Assembly (NCBI GenBank): GCA_945903555.1
Contig: CAMDOJ010000090.1
Span: 1 to 7,257, forward strand
DNA from: Chthoniobacter flavus
GTDB lineage: Bacteria; Verrucomicrobiota; Verrucomicrobiia; Chthoniobacterales; Terrimicrobiaceae
Direction of reading: 5' to 3'
Length of the DNA: 7,257 nt
Shown here: piece after piece, positions 1 to 6,095 of the stretch
Layout: every line of letters starts with the position of its first letter
Position numbering within the stretch: the stretch's first letter is position 1
Made by a program: the position numbers and the translations under genes
The notes under the pieces: generated by a model
Databases searched by the model: none
Told to the model about the DNA's origin: nothing
The model's input: the letters and a program-made list of their open reading frames with translations, nothing else

Positions 1-176
1 CTGTTGCTGATGCCCTACGTGAAGCCAACCGGAGTGAACTCGACCACGTTGTTGAGACAATGAAAGCCGAGTTGGACGAGTTAAATCTAGCGCGCGTGCG
101 CATTCGTCAGATGAGGCAGATCTCCAAAACGGCGTACCTCACGCAAGAGCCAAGCCAACTTCAGGACTGGGCCTAA
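1..176 (+). CDS. 3' end of an unrecognised protein (partial)
   Basis: An open frame enters from the left edge (first complete codon at base 3) and ends at the TAA at 174-176, giving 57 C-terminal residues. The segment is rich in Glu, Arg, Leu and Gln with a helix-like spacing of hydrophobic residues, for example around ELDHVVETMKAELDELN, so a coiled coil or long helix is plausible. It ends with QLQDWA. I do not recognise the family and cannot assign a function. That it is coding is inferred from the uninterrupted frame, the amino acid composition, and a stop placed just before a gap and the next gene on the same strand. No convincing terminator hairpin follows, only a run of six T at 177-182, so read-through into hom is possible. 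Confidence 0.6.
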   Translation, partial: VADALREANRSELDHVVETMKAELDELNLARVRIRQMRQISKTAYLTQEPSQLQDWA

Positions 177-193
177 TTTTTTCTCCTTCTGGC

Positions 194-222
194 TTTACAC
201 TTCCTAGGTGGAGCGGTGATAT
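194..222 (+). promoter_or_regulatory. candidate sigma-70-type promoter upstream of hom
   Basis: TTTACA at 194-199 matches the -35 consensus at five of six positions. After 17 bases, TGATAT at 217-222 is a weak -10 match, three of six. Transcription would then start near 229, leaving only a few untranslated bases before the hom ATG at 236. An inverted repeat, GTGGA at 208-212 and TCCAC at 223-227, overlaps the -10 and could be an operator or just chance. The same stretch contains SD-like GGTGGAG (207-213) and GGTGAT (215-220), 15 or more bases from the ATG. If those are the true ribosome binding site, the promoter must lie further upstream. Both readings cannot be right. Confidence 0.3.
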
Positions 223-235
223 TCCACGTTCTTCG

Positions 236-1534
236 ATGATCAGCAAAATAGGAATTGGATTAGCAGGGTTTGGAACAGTGGGCTCTGGGGTTTACAAGAA
301 CCTCCTTCGCAATGGGGCATTGCTGGAGCAACGGCTTGGTGTGAAATTTGAAGTTCGCCGGATCGCCATTCGCGATATCCAAAAGGTCCGAGATGTGGAT
401 GCCCCCGCTGAGCTTTTCACGACGTCGCCAGATGATCTCTTGTTGGATTCCACGATTGATGTGGTGGTAGAGCTCATGGGGGGAATCGATATTCCATTGG
501 CCTTTGTCAAAAAAGCAATCCACGCAGGGAAAATCGTGGTCACGGGCAATAAGGCTCTCCTAGCTGAGCATGGTCGCGAGATTTTTGAACTTGCCCACGA
601 GAAGCGGGTGCCTGTTTTTTATGAAGCGGCTGTTGCTGGCGGCATACCGATCATCAAGTCCGTGCGCGAGGCCTTCGTTGGAAATCGTTTTGAGGCGATT
701 CATGGAATCCTCAATGGCACCAGCAACTACATCCTCACTCGCATGACAGAGGAGGGGGCGGATTTTGCTCCGGTGCTCGCGGACGCTCAAAAATTGGGCT
801 ACGCCGAGGCCGATCCCGCTTTAGACGTGAATGGTTGGGACGCCGCTCACAAGGCCATCATTCTTGGCTCGCTGGCGTATGGTTTTTGGATCAATCCCGC
901 CGATGTGCTTGTTGATGGTATTGAAAAAGTCACCGCCGCCGATATCCGATTCGCAAACGAGTTGAATTACCGGATCAAGCTTCTCGCATCAATCAAGGTC
1001 GATGCGGCTGGCGAAATCGAGGTCCGCGTGGTTCCGACACTCATCCCCAAATCGCACGTGCTGGCTTCCGTGAATGGTGTCTTCAATGCCGTGGCGATAC
1101 GCGGCGACGTGGTTGGAGACGCCTTGTTCTATGGTCGCGGTGCTGGACAGGACCCCACATCGAGTTCCGTTTTAGCCGATCTCTCTGATGCTGCCGCCTT
1201 CTTGGAGTCGCCACGAGCCTGCACTGGATTCACGTCGCATGATCTCTATGGTCGCTGCAAAGCGATTGACCAAACAATTTCCAAATACTACCTGCGCCTT
1301 GGTGTCGAAGACCGGCCAGGCGTTTTAGCCCAAATTGCCGGCACATTAGCGAAGGCTGATATTGGCATTCTCTCGGTGATCCAGCCCGAGGGGTTGGTTG
1401 ATGGTGCTGTGCCACTCATTTTAACACTTCACGATGCCCCTTATGGCCCAATGAAAAAAACAGCCGACGCACTTGCCTCACTTCATTGCGTGAAAGGCAC
1501 GCCACTTTTATTGCACATGGAGTCCTTCTCGTGA
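236..1534 (+). CDS. hom: homoserine dehydrogenase
   Basis: This NAD(P)H-dependent cytoplasmic enzyme reduces aspartate semialdehyde to homoserine, the branch point to threonine and methionine. The 432-residue protein has the long form with a C-terminal ACT domain. The N-terminal nucleotide-binding loop is GFGTVGSG (11-18), followed by VTGNKALL with Lys106. The catalytic domain has NGTSNYI (160-166) and the signature EADPALDVNGWDAAHK. Glu191, Asp197, Asp202 and Lys206 keep exactly the spacing of the known catalytic residues of the yeast enzyme (208, 214, 219, 223). An ACT domain starts near Tyr351 (LGVEDRPGVLAQIAG) and in this family usually mediates feedback control by threonine. ATG 236 is the only credible start because it lies just before the beta strand of the nucleotide-binding fold and no upstream ATG, GTG or TTG is in frame. 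The stop overlaps the thrC start, so the two are probably translationally coupled. Confidence 0.96.
   Translation: MISKIGIGLAGFGTVGSGVYKNLLRNGALLEQRLGVKFEVRRIAIRDIQKVRDVDAPAELFTTSPDDLLLDSTIDVVVELMGGIDIPLAFVKKAIHAGKIVVTGNKALLAEHGREIFELAHEKRVPVFYEAAVAGGIPIIKSVREAFVGNRFEAIHGILNGTSNYILTRMTEEGADFAPVLADAQKLGYAEADPALDVNGWDAAHKAIILGSLAYGFWINPADVLVDGIEKVTAADIRFANELNYRIKLLASIKVDAAGEIEVRVVPTLIPKSHVLASVNGVFNAVAIRGDVVGDALFYGRGAGQDPTSSSVLADLSDAAAFLESPRACTGFTSHDLYGRCKAIDQTISKYYLRLGVEDRPGVLAQIAGTLAKADIGILSVIQPEGLVDGAVPLILTLHDAPYGPMKKTADALASLHCVKGTPLLLHMESFS
1519..1533 (+). promoter_or_regulatory. ribosome binding site and GTG start of thrC
   Basis: GGAG at 1519-1522 lies eight bases before the GTG at 1531-1533, good Shine-Dalgarno spacing. 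The GTG shares two bases with the hom TGA (1532-1534). This decides the start: an in-frame ATG at 1486 would add 15 residues that only reflect the hom coding frame and lie outside the usual threonine synthase N-terminus. Confidence 0.7.
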
Positions 1535-2625
1535 ACGAGCCGCTTAACGATAAAGGTGTCATTCACCGTTACCGCGAATTTCTTCCGGTATCCGCTTCCA
1601 CGCCTGTGATCTCTTTGAGTGAGGGATCGACACCGCTCATTCATTCCCCGCGTCTCAGTGAAAAAACTGGGGCCGAGGTTTACCTCAAATACGAAGGCCT
1701 CAATCCCACCGGTTCATTCAAAGATCGTGGGATGACGGTGGCGATATCGAAGGCTGTAGAAGAAGGAGCAAAAACAGTCATCTGTGCTTCGACTGGCAAT
1801 ACTTCCGCAGCGGCGGCCGCTTATGCAGCTCGGGCTGGAGTCAAGTGTGCGGTGATCCTCCCAGCTGGCAAGATCGCCATTGGCAAGTTGGTGCAGGCTT
1901 TTGTTTACGGAGCCCAGGTTGTAGCGATCCGTGGTAATTTTGATGATGCCCTCCGCATCGTTCGTGAGTTCGGTGGCGTCGAAGGTGTCGCGATTGTGAA
2001 CTCCATCAACCCCCATCGCATCGAAGGCCAGAAGACGGCTGCTTTTGAAGTCATCGAGGATCTCGGCGACGCACCTGATATTCACATCCTCCCAGTTGGA
2101 AATGCCGGCAACATCACGGCGTATTGGAAGGGCTACCAAGAATTCCATGCCGCTGGTCGATCGACCCGACTTCCCCGAATGGTGGGATTTCAAGCTGCCG
2201 GATCGGCACCGATTTTCAATGGGCATCCGATTGAGCATCCCGATACGCTCGCGACAGCCATCCGCATTGGTAATCCCGCCAGCTGGCAGGGAGCCAATGA
2301 TGCAGTTTCGCATTCCGGCGGGTGTATTGATATTGTGACCGACGAGGAGATCATGGCTGCTCAAAGTTGGCTTGCTGTGAATGAAGGGATTTTTGTGGAA
2401 CCAGCCAGCGCGGCCAGTGTCGCCGGATTGCTCAAATGCCTCTCCTGCTCACGTTGTGCCTCCTGCCCGTTCAGTGCGGCGCTGCGCCCAGGTGCGAAGG
2501 TCGTTCTCACAGTGACTGGGCATGGACTCAAGGATTCCGATACACCCGTGAAATTCGGTAACTTCACGCCATCCGAGTCGGATGCGACATTAAGTGCCGT
2601 TCGTGCGGTGCTGGATAAAAATTGA
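1531..2625 (+). CDS. thrC: threonine synthase
   Basis: This PLP-dependent fold-type II enzyme converts O-phospho-L-homoserine to L-threonine and phosphate in the cytoplasm. The product is 364 residues from the GTG start, the size of the short bacterial class. It opens with HRYREFLPV and the LSEGSTPLI motif. Lys64 in NPTGSFKDRGM is the expected PLP-binding lysine, CASTGNTSAA follows, and the glycine-rich phosphate-binding loop is GNAGN (190-194). The C-terminal motif VTGHGLKD begins at residue 328. One feature is odd. Between the helix ending AASVAGLLK and the strand AKVVLTVTGHG, where relatives usually have a short Glu/Gly-rich turn, there is a longer loop with four cysteines (Cys303, 306, 309, 312) in a CxxCxxCxxCP pattern. 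The gene overlaps hom by four bases and is followed after ten bases by lysC, so the three are probably one operon. The homoserine kinase gene (thrB) that supplies its substrate is not in the window. Confidence 0.95.
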   Translation: MNEPLNDKGVIHRYREFLPVSASTPVISLSEGSTPLIHSPRLSEKTGAEVYLKYEGLNPTGSFKDRGMTVAISKAVEEGAKTVICASTGNTSAAAAAYAARAGVKCAVILPAGKIAIGKLVQAFVYGAQVVAIRGNFDDALRIVREFGGVEGVAIVNSINPHRIEGQKTAAFEVIEDLGDAPDIHILPVGNAGNITAYWKGYQEFHAAGRSTRLPRMVGFQAAGSAPIFNGHPIEHPDTLATAIRIGNPASWQGANDAVSHSGGCIDIVTDEEIMAAQSWLAVNEGIFVEPASAASVAGLLKCLSCSRCASCPFSAALRPGAKVVLTVTGHGLKDSDTPVKFGNFTPSESDATLSAVRAVLDKN

Positions 2626-2635
2626 CCCTTTTCTC

Positions 2636-3856
2636 ATGGCATTGATCGTTCAAAAATACGGCGGCACATCCGTCGGCACACCAGAAAGAATCCTCAACGT
2701 CGCCCGTCGCGTGATCGCCTCCCAACAGGAGGGAAACTCCATCGTGGTCGTTGTCTCAGCGATGTCGGGAGTTACCGATGGGCTCATTAAGCTGGCTCGC
2801 GATGTTTCCTCTCAACCGACGGAGAGGGAGATGGACGTGCTTCTTGCTACGGGCGAGCAGACGACGATTGCGCTCACCGCCATGGCCATCAATGGGCTCG
2901 GAGGCAAGGCCGTTTCGCTCACAGGCGCTCAAGCTGGCATCATCACAAACGGCATTCACACGAAGGCCAAGATTTCCAACATCGCACCCCGCCAAGTCCG
3001 CCAATACCTCAAGGAGGGTTTTGTCTGCATTGTCGCAGGCTTCCAGGGTCAGACCCTCGAGGGCCGCATCACTACACTCGGACGCGGTGGGTCTGATCTC
3101 ACCGCAATCGCCATCGCGGCGGCCGTTAAAGCGGATATGTGTGAGATCTATACGGATGTCGATGGCGTTTATACCTGCGATCCGAGAGTCGTTCCTAACG
3201 CACGCAAGATTGACGTGATCGCCTACGATGAGCTTCTCGAGATGGCCAGTAGCGGCTCGAAGGTCATGCAATCTCGCTCTGTCGAGTTTGCCAAAAAATT
3301 TAAAGTGCCTTTCGAGGTGCGAAGCAGTTTCAACACCAACCGAGGAACCATTGTGAAAGAAGAATCAATCGGTCTCGAAAATGTCGTCGTCCGCGGCGTC
3401 AGCATCGAGCGTAAACAAGCCAAAGTCACCATCACCAACGTTCCGGATAAGCCCGGTACGGCCTCCCGCATCTTCACGGCGTTGTCGGAAGCGAATGTGA
3501 TTATCGATGTCATCGTCCAAAATGTCTCTGTGAGCGGGTCCACGGACATTTCGTTCACACTGAGCGCGGATGAACTCGAGAAACTCGGAAATCTCATTGA
3601 CCGTGTGGCAGCCGAGATCGGGGCTGGTCAAGTCACGAAGAAAAGCGGCATCGCGAAGCTCAGTGTCGTCGGGATCGGTATGCGTTCCCACTCCGGAGTC
3701 GCGGCAACGCTTTTTGAGAGCTTGGGTCATGGCGGAGTAAATATTCAGATGATCTCGACCTCGGAAATCAAGATTGCCGTTATCATTGACGAGGCTCAGA
3801 TCGAATTGGCCGCAAAGTTGGCCCATACCGCCTTCGGATTGGATCGTGTTTCTTGA
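2636..3856 (+). CDS. lysC: aspartate kinase
   Basis: Aspartokinase phosphorylates L-aspartate with ATP, the first step toward lysine, threonine, methionine and diaminopimelate. The product has 406 residues. The amino acid kinase domain begins at once with ALIVQKYGGTSVG (Lys7 in the KYGGTS motif). It continues with VVVVSAMSGVTD, LLATGEQTTIALTAMAI, GRGGSDLTAIAIAAAV and YTDVDGVYTCDPR. Two ACT regulatory domains follow, about 261-335 (VTITNVPDKPGTASRIF) and 341-406 (KLSVVGIGMRSHSGVAA), as in feedback-inhibited monofunctional enzymes. ATG 2636 is chosen because family members start right before this strand; the in-frame ATG at 2594 lies inside thrC and adds 14 atypical residues. No clear ribosome binding site precedes 2636, so translation may depend on coupling to thrC. 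An internal GTG at 3353 with a good ribosome binding site may start a separate beta subunit. The gene ends in tandem stops, TGA TAA. Confidence 0.96.
   Translation: MALIVQKYGGTSVGTPERILNVARRVIASQQEGNSIVVVVSAMSGVTDGLIKLARDVSSQPTEREMDVLLATGEQTTIALTAMAINGLGGKAVSLTGAQAGIITNGIHTKAKISNIAPRQVRQYLKEGFVCIVAGFQGQTLEGRITTLGRGGSDLTAIAIAAAVKADMCEIYTDVDGVYTCDPRVVPNARKIDVIAYDELLEMASSGSKVMQSRSVEFAKKFKVPFEVRSSFNTNRGTIVKEESIGLENVVVRGVSIERKQAKVTITNVPDKPGTASRIFTALSEANVIIDVIVQNVSVSGSTDISFTLSADELEKLGNLIDRVAAEIGAGQVTKKSGIAKLSVVGIGMRSHSGVAATLFESLGHGGVNIQMISTSEIKIAVIIDEAQIELAAKLAHTAFGLDRVS
3342..3355 (+). promoter_or_regulatory. possible internal ribosome binding site and start for an aspartokinase beta subunit
   Basis: Within lysC, GAGGA at 3342-3346 is followed after six bases by an in-frame GTG at 3353-3355 (Val240 of the full protein). 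Initiation here would give a 167-residue protein made of the two ACT domains, ending at 3856. In Bacillus subtilis and Corynebacterium glutamicum, lysC is known to produce such a beta subunit from an internal start at nearly the same place, just before the first ACT domain, with a similar length. This internal site has a better Shine-Dalgarno sequence than the lysC start itself. Use of the site is inference: a GAGGA-GTG pair can occur by chance in coding DNA. Confidence 0.4.
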
Positions 3857-3857
3857 T

Positions 3858-3891
3858 AAGGAGGGTGGAACCGCTTTTTCGGCTTCCGCTC
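3858..3891 (+). other. unused Shine-Dalgarno sequence and stem-loop after lysC
   Basis: AAGGAGG (3858-3864), a perfect match to the Shine-Dalgarno consensus, overlaps the second lysC stop codon. It overlaps a hairpin: bases 3863-3873 (GGGTGGAACCG) pair with 3880-3891 (CGGCTTCCGCTC region), with one bulged C at 3883 and G-T pairs near the base, around the loop CTTTTT. No T-run follows the stem, so it is not a typical intrinsic terminator; it may stabilise the lysC 3' end. The only start codon in reach is a GTG at 3865, touching the SD, which opens a 25-codon frame to 3942 that I do not regard as a gene. Confidence 0.4.
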
Positions 3892-3912
3892 GCCTGTCCA
3901 AAAAGTCATCGC

Positions 3913-3942
3913 TTGCAACGGGGTGAAACCCGCGTTTATTAA
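3913..3942 (+). promoter_or_regulatory. candidate promoter for the SirB1-like gene
   Basis: TTGCAA at 3913-3918 (four of six to the -35 consensus) and TATTAA at 3937-3942 (four of six to the -10 consensus) are separated by 18 bases. The -10 ends seven bases before the ATG at 3950, so transcription would start at or next to the start codon and the mRNA would be leaderless. The absence of any Shine-Dalgarno sequence before 3950 fits this. Both boxes are weak, so the call is tentative. Confidence 0.3.
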
Positions 3943-3949
3943 AACTCAT

Positions 3950-4786
3950 ATGGGTTCCACCTCGATGGCATTGGCCAAACTCCTCAGTGATGACGATCCC
4001 GATACGATCCGATTAGTAAAAGAACAACTGATTGATATCGGAAAAAAAAATCCCTCCACGTTGCAAGATCTCGCCAATGCGGGTGATGCCCGTGTTTCGT
4101 TTCACGCTCGAGATGTTCTCACGCACATTGATGGCTGCCGTGCGGAGGACGATTTTAATCTCCTTTGCCTTCTGGCTGGGGATTGTTTTGATATCGAGGA
4201 GGCTGTTTGGGCTCTCGCGAAGGTTATTGATTCGAGTGTTTGCGTCCTCCCGTTTCGGAATCAGATCAACGACTGGGGGAATGAGTTTCTTGAGCGAGTG
4301 GCTTGTGTTTGGGATAATTCCGAGCGAGTCCGTCTTCTCTCCGAATTTCTCGGTGGGGAACTTGAGTTTCGGGGCAACTCGCTACAATACTACGGCGAGG
4401 AAAACTCCCACCTGCCCTGCATCATCGAGTCCCGTATGGGAATTCCGATCACGCTGACGCTTGTTTATCAAATGGTCGCGGCCCGAGCTGCAATGAGGAT
4501 CGAGGGCATCAATCTCCCCGGGCACTTCATAGCCCGTCATGGTGAAGTTTTTTTTGATCCCTTCCATGGAGGTCGTATTCTTTCCCGAGCCGATATCGAG
4601 CAACTCCTCGCCCGACAGGATATGGAGTTGAAGGACGTTCATCTTCGTCCAGCCAACTCGCGTCAGTTCCTCTTGCGGATATTGGCCAATCTTCTCTACG
4701 TCTACGATCTGTCTGACGAAAAAGAAAAGCGGGAGAGAATCAAGTCTTGGATGCAGGTGCTCACGGGTGCCAGTATCAATCCATGA
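3950..4786 (+). CDS. SirB1-type transglutaminase-like family protein
   Basis: The 278-residue product belongs to the SirB1/YchA-like family with a transglutaminase-like core (Transglut_core2 type), whose molecular function is not established. Residues from about 7 to 100 are helical and look like a repeat scaffold. The core runs from about 145 to 215, with NSHLPCIIESRMGIPITLTL (152-171), then LPGHFIAR containing His192, and FFDPFHGG with Asp203. The His and Asp correspond to conserved residues of the fold. I see no clear cysteine nucleophile at the usual place (Cys157 is nearby but not obviously equivalent), so catalysis is uncertain, as for many family members. ATG 3950 is preferred because a candidate -10 lies just upstream. 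GTG 3923 (nine residues longer) and ATG 3965 remain possible. The stop overlaps the cinA start as ATGA, suggesting coupled translation. The gene contains an A9 run (4042-4050) and a T8 run (4548-4555). Confidence 0.85.
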   Translation: MGSTSMALAKLLSDDDPDTIRLVKEQLIDIGKKNPSTLQDLANAGDARVSFHARDVLTHIDGCRAEDDFNLLCLLAGDCFDIEEAVWALAKVIDSSVCVLPFRNQINDWGNEFLERVACVWDNSERVRLLSEFLGGELEFRGNSLQYYGEENSHLPCIIESRMGIPITLTLVYQMVAARAAMRIEGINLPGHFIARHGEVFFDPFHGGRILSRADIEQLLARQDMELKDVHLRPANSRQFLLRILANLLYVYDLSDEKEKRERIKSWMQVLTGASINP

Positions 4787-6015
4787 TTGTCGAAGTTCTT
4801 AATGTCGGTACCGAACTCTTACTGGGCGAGGTCGTGAACACCCATGCTGGCTGGCTGGCAAAACAGATTTTTCCACTCGGCCTCCGTATTGCCCGCCAGA
4901 CGACTGTTCCCGATGGCCCCGCTATTAGGGATGGGGTTCTGGAGGCTTTTGACCGCTCGGATATCCTTTTTGTGACCGGCGGGCTTGGGCCGACCACCGA
5001 TGACATCACTCGCGAAGTGGTCGCGGAGTTGATGGGTATGAAGTTGGAAGCCAGTCAGGAAATTCGCGCTGCGATCGAGGCCCGTCTCTCCGCCCGAGGT
5101 TACGCTTTTCTCGATCGCATGCTTCGCCAAACGATGGTTCCGCAAGGGGCCACTGTCCTTAGGAACAACCATGGCACCGCCCCGGGTCTTTATTTTCCCC
5201 GAGTGAGTTATCCTTCAGCGGCCTCGCCTCACATCTTTCTTCTGCCTGGTCCGCCGCGTGAGTTGCAACCCATGTTCCGTGACTCCGTCTTGCCTATCCT
5301 TCAGGAAATAGCCCAGAACTTAGATGCGAGGGAGTGCCGAACCTACCGCGTTGTTGGGCTTGGCGAAAGCGCTGTCGAGCAAATGGTGGGTCTGCAACTC
5401 ACGGCCAACCCCGACATTGAAGTCGGCTATTGCGCGCGACCGAACGAAGTCGATTTCCGTCTGATCGCTCAGAGTGATATTCTCGATGCCGTTGAGCCTG
5501 GAGTCATCGCGGCTCTCGGAAAGCACCTTGTTTCCTCTAACGGGGAGGGGATCGAGGCCAGTATTGTAGCCAGCCTCACGGCCCGCCATCTTTCCCTCAG
5601 CACCGCAGAATCCTGCACGGGCGGGCTCCTCGCCAGCCGCATCACTGATACGCAGGGCTCTTCGCTGATTTTCCATCAGGGATTTGTTACCTACTCGAAC
5701 GAGGCCAAAATGAATCTTCTCGGAGTCGATCCAGCTTTGTTTCAAGAGTTCGGCGCCGTCAGTGAACCTGTCGCCCGCGCGATGGCGGAAGGGGCTCGAG
5801 CGAAGGCGGGATCGGCCTTCGCGCTCTCGGTCACTGGTATCGCTGGCCCAGATGGTGGATCCCCCGAAAAACCCGTTGGTCTTGTTTTTATCGCCTTGGC
5901 GCGTGAAGGAAAAGAGACGCTTTGCCGCGAGGCCCGATTTACCACAGACCGCCTTACATTCAAGCAACTCGCCACTCAGGCGGCTCTCGACATGCTTCGC
6001 TTGGAGCTTCTCTAA
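4783..6015 (+). CDS. cinA: CinA family protein, nicotinamide-nucleotide amidase
   Basis: The 410-residue protein has the usual full CinA length and two domains. The N-terminal MoaB/Mog-like domain (about 1-170) shows NVGTELLLGEVVNT (7-20), VTGGLGPTTDD (64-74), NHGTAPGLYF and LLPGPPRELQPMF. In studied CinA proteins this domain is linked to ADP-ribose pyrophosphatase activity. The C-terminal PncC domain (about 260-410) has STAESCTGG (273-281), with Ser277 the likely nucleophile by analogy with PncC, then TYSNEAK with Lys309, GAVSEPVARAMAEGAR, and TGIAGPDGGSPEKPVG. PncC enzymes deamidate nicotinamide mononucleotide to nicotinate mononucleotide, recycling the by-product of NAD-consuming reactions such as bacterial DNA ligase. 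The old name refers to competence in other bacteria and does not imply competence here. ATG 4783 fits the family N-terminus (MIVEVLNVGTELL) and overlaps the upstream stop by four bases; ATG 4747 would add twelve atypical residues. Confidence 0.95.
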   Translation: MIVEVLNVGTELLLGEVVNTHAGWLAKQIFPLGLRIARQTTVPDGPAIRDGVLEAFDRSDILFVTGGLGPTTDDITREVVAELMGMKLEASQEIRAAIEARLSARGYAFLDRMLRQTMVPQGATVLRNNHGTAPGLYFPRVSYPSAASPHIFLLPGPPRELQPMFRDSVLPILQEIAQNLDARECRTYRVVGLGESAVEQMVGLQLTANPDIEVGYCARPNEVDFRLIAQSDILDAVEPGVIAALGKHLVSSNGEGIEASIVASLTARHLSLSTAESCTGGLLASRITDTQGSSLIFHQGFVTYSNEAKMNLLGVDPALFQEFGAVSEPVARAMAEGARAKAGSAFALSVTGIAGPDGGSPEKPVGLVFIALAREGKETLCREARFTTDRLTFKQLATQAALDMLRLELL

Positions 6016-6095
6016 ACCCGTTTTACTCCCAAGTCGCTTTTTCTTCGTCTCTCATGAATCGTTTTGCTTGATGAGTAGCGGAGAACAACCGATAA
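6016..6095 (+). other. intergenic region before nuoE with an imperfect stem-loop
   Basis: These 80 bases separate cinA from nuoE. CTCATGAA (6051-6058) and TTGATGAG (6068-6075) form an eight-position stem with one G-G mismatch around the nine-base loop TCGTTTTGC. No T-run follows, so an intrinsic terminator is unlikely; a regulatory or processing hairpin is possible. GGAG at 6080-6083 lies twelve bases before the nuoE ATG, a rather long ribosome binding site spacing. I could not find a convincing promoter pair, although a nuo promoter here would be expected if the cluster is transcribed separately from cinA. Confidence 0.35.

Noticed and set aside
161..185. possible intrinsic terminator at the end of the first, partial gene
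   Set aside because: There is a T6 run at 177-182 but the preceding bases form only a three-pair stem.
221..238. ATT codon at 221 as a rare start for hom, seven bases after GGAG (210-213) and in frame
   Set aside because: ATT starts are very rare in bacteria, and the ATG at 236 fits the normal homoserine dehydrogenase N-terminus. The SD-like match is probably chance.
1808..1822. GC-rich near-palindrome GCGGCGGCCGC in thrC
   Set aside because: It is explained by a run of alanine codons in a conserved segment of threonine synthase.
1714..2364. 216-codon frame on the minus strand inside thrC
   Set aside because: It is antisense to a strongly conserved gene, has no recognisable domain and is explained by codon bias of thrC.
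3865..3942. 25-codon frame starting with GTG directly after AAGGAGG
   Set aside because: The ribosome binding site touches the start codon, which leaves no spacing, and the peptide resembles nothing I know.
5320..5967. 215-codon minus-strand frame inside cinA
   Set aside because: It is a shadow of the cinA coding frame with no recognisable motif.
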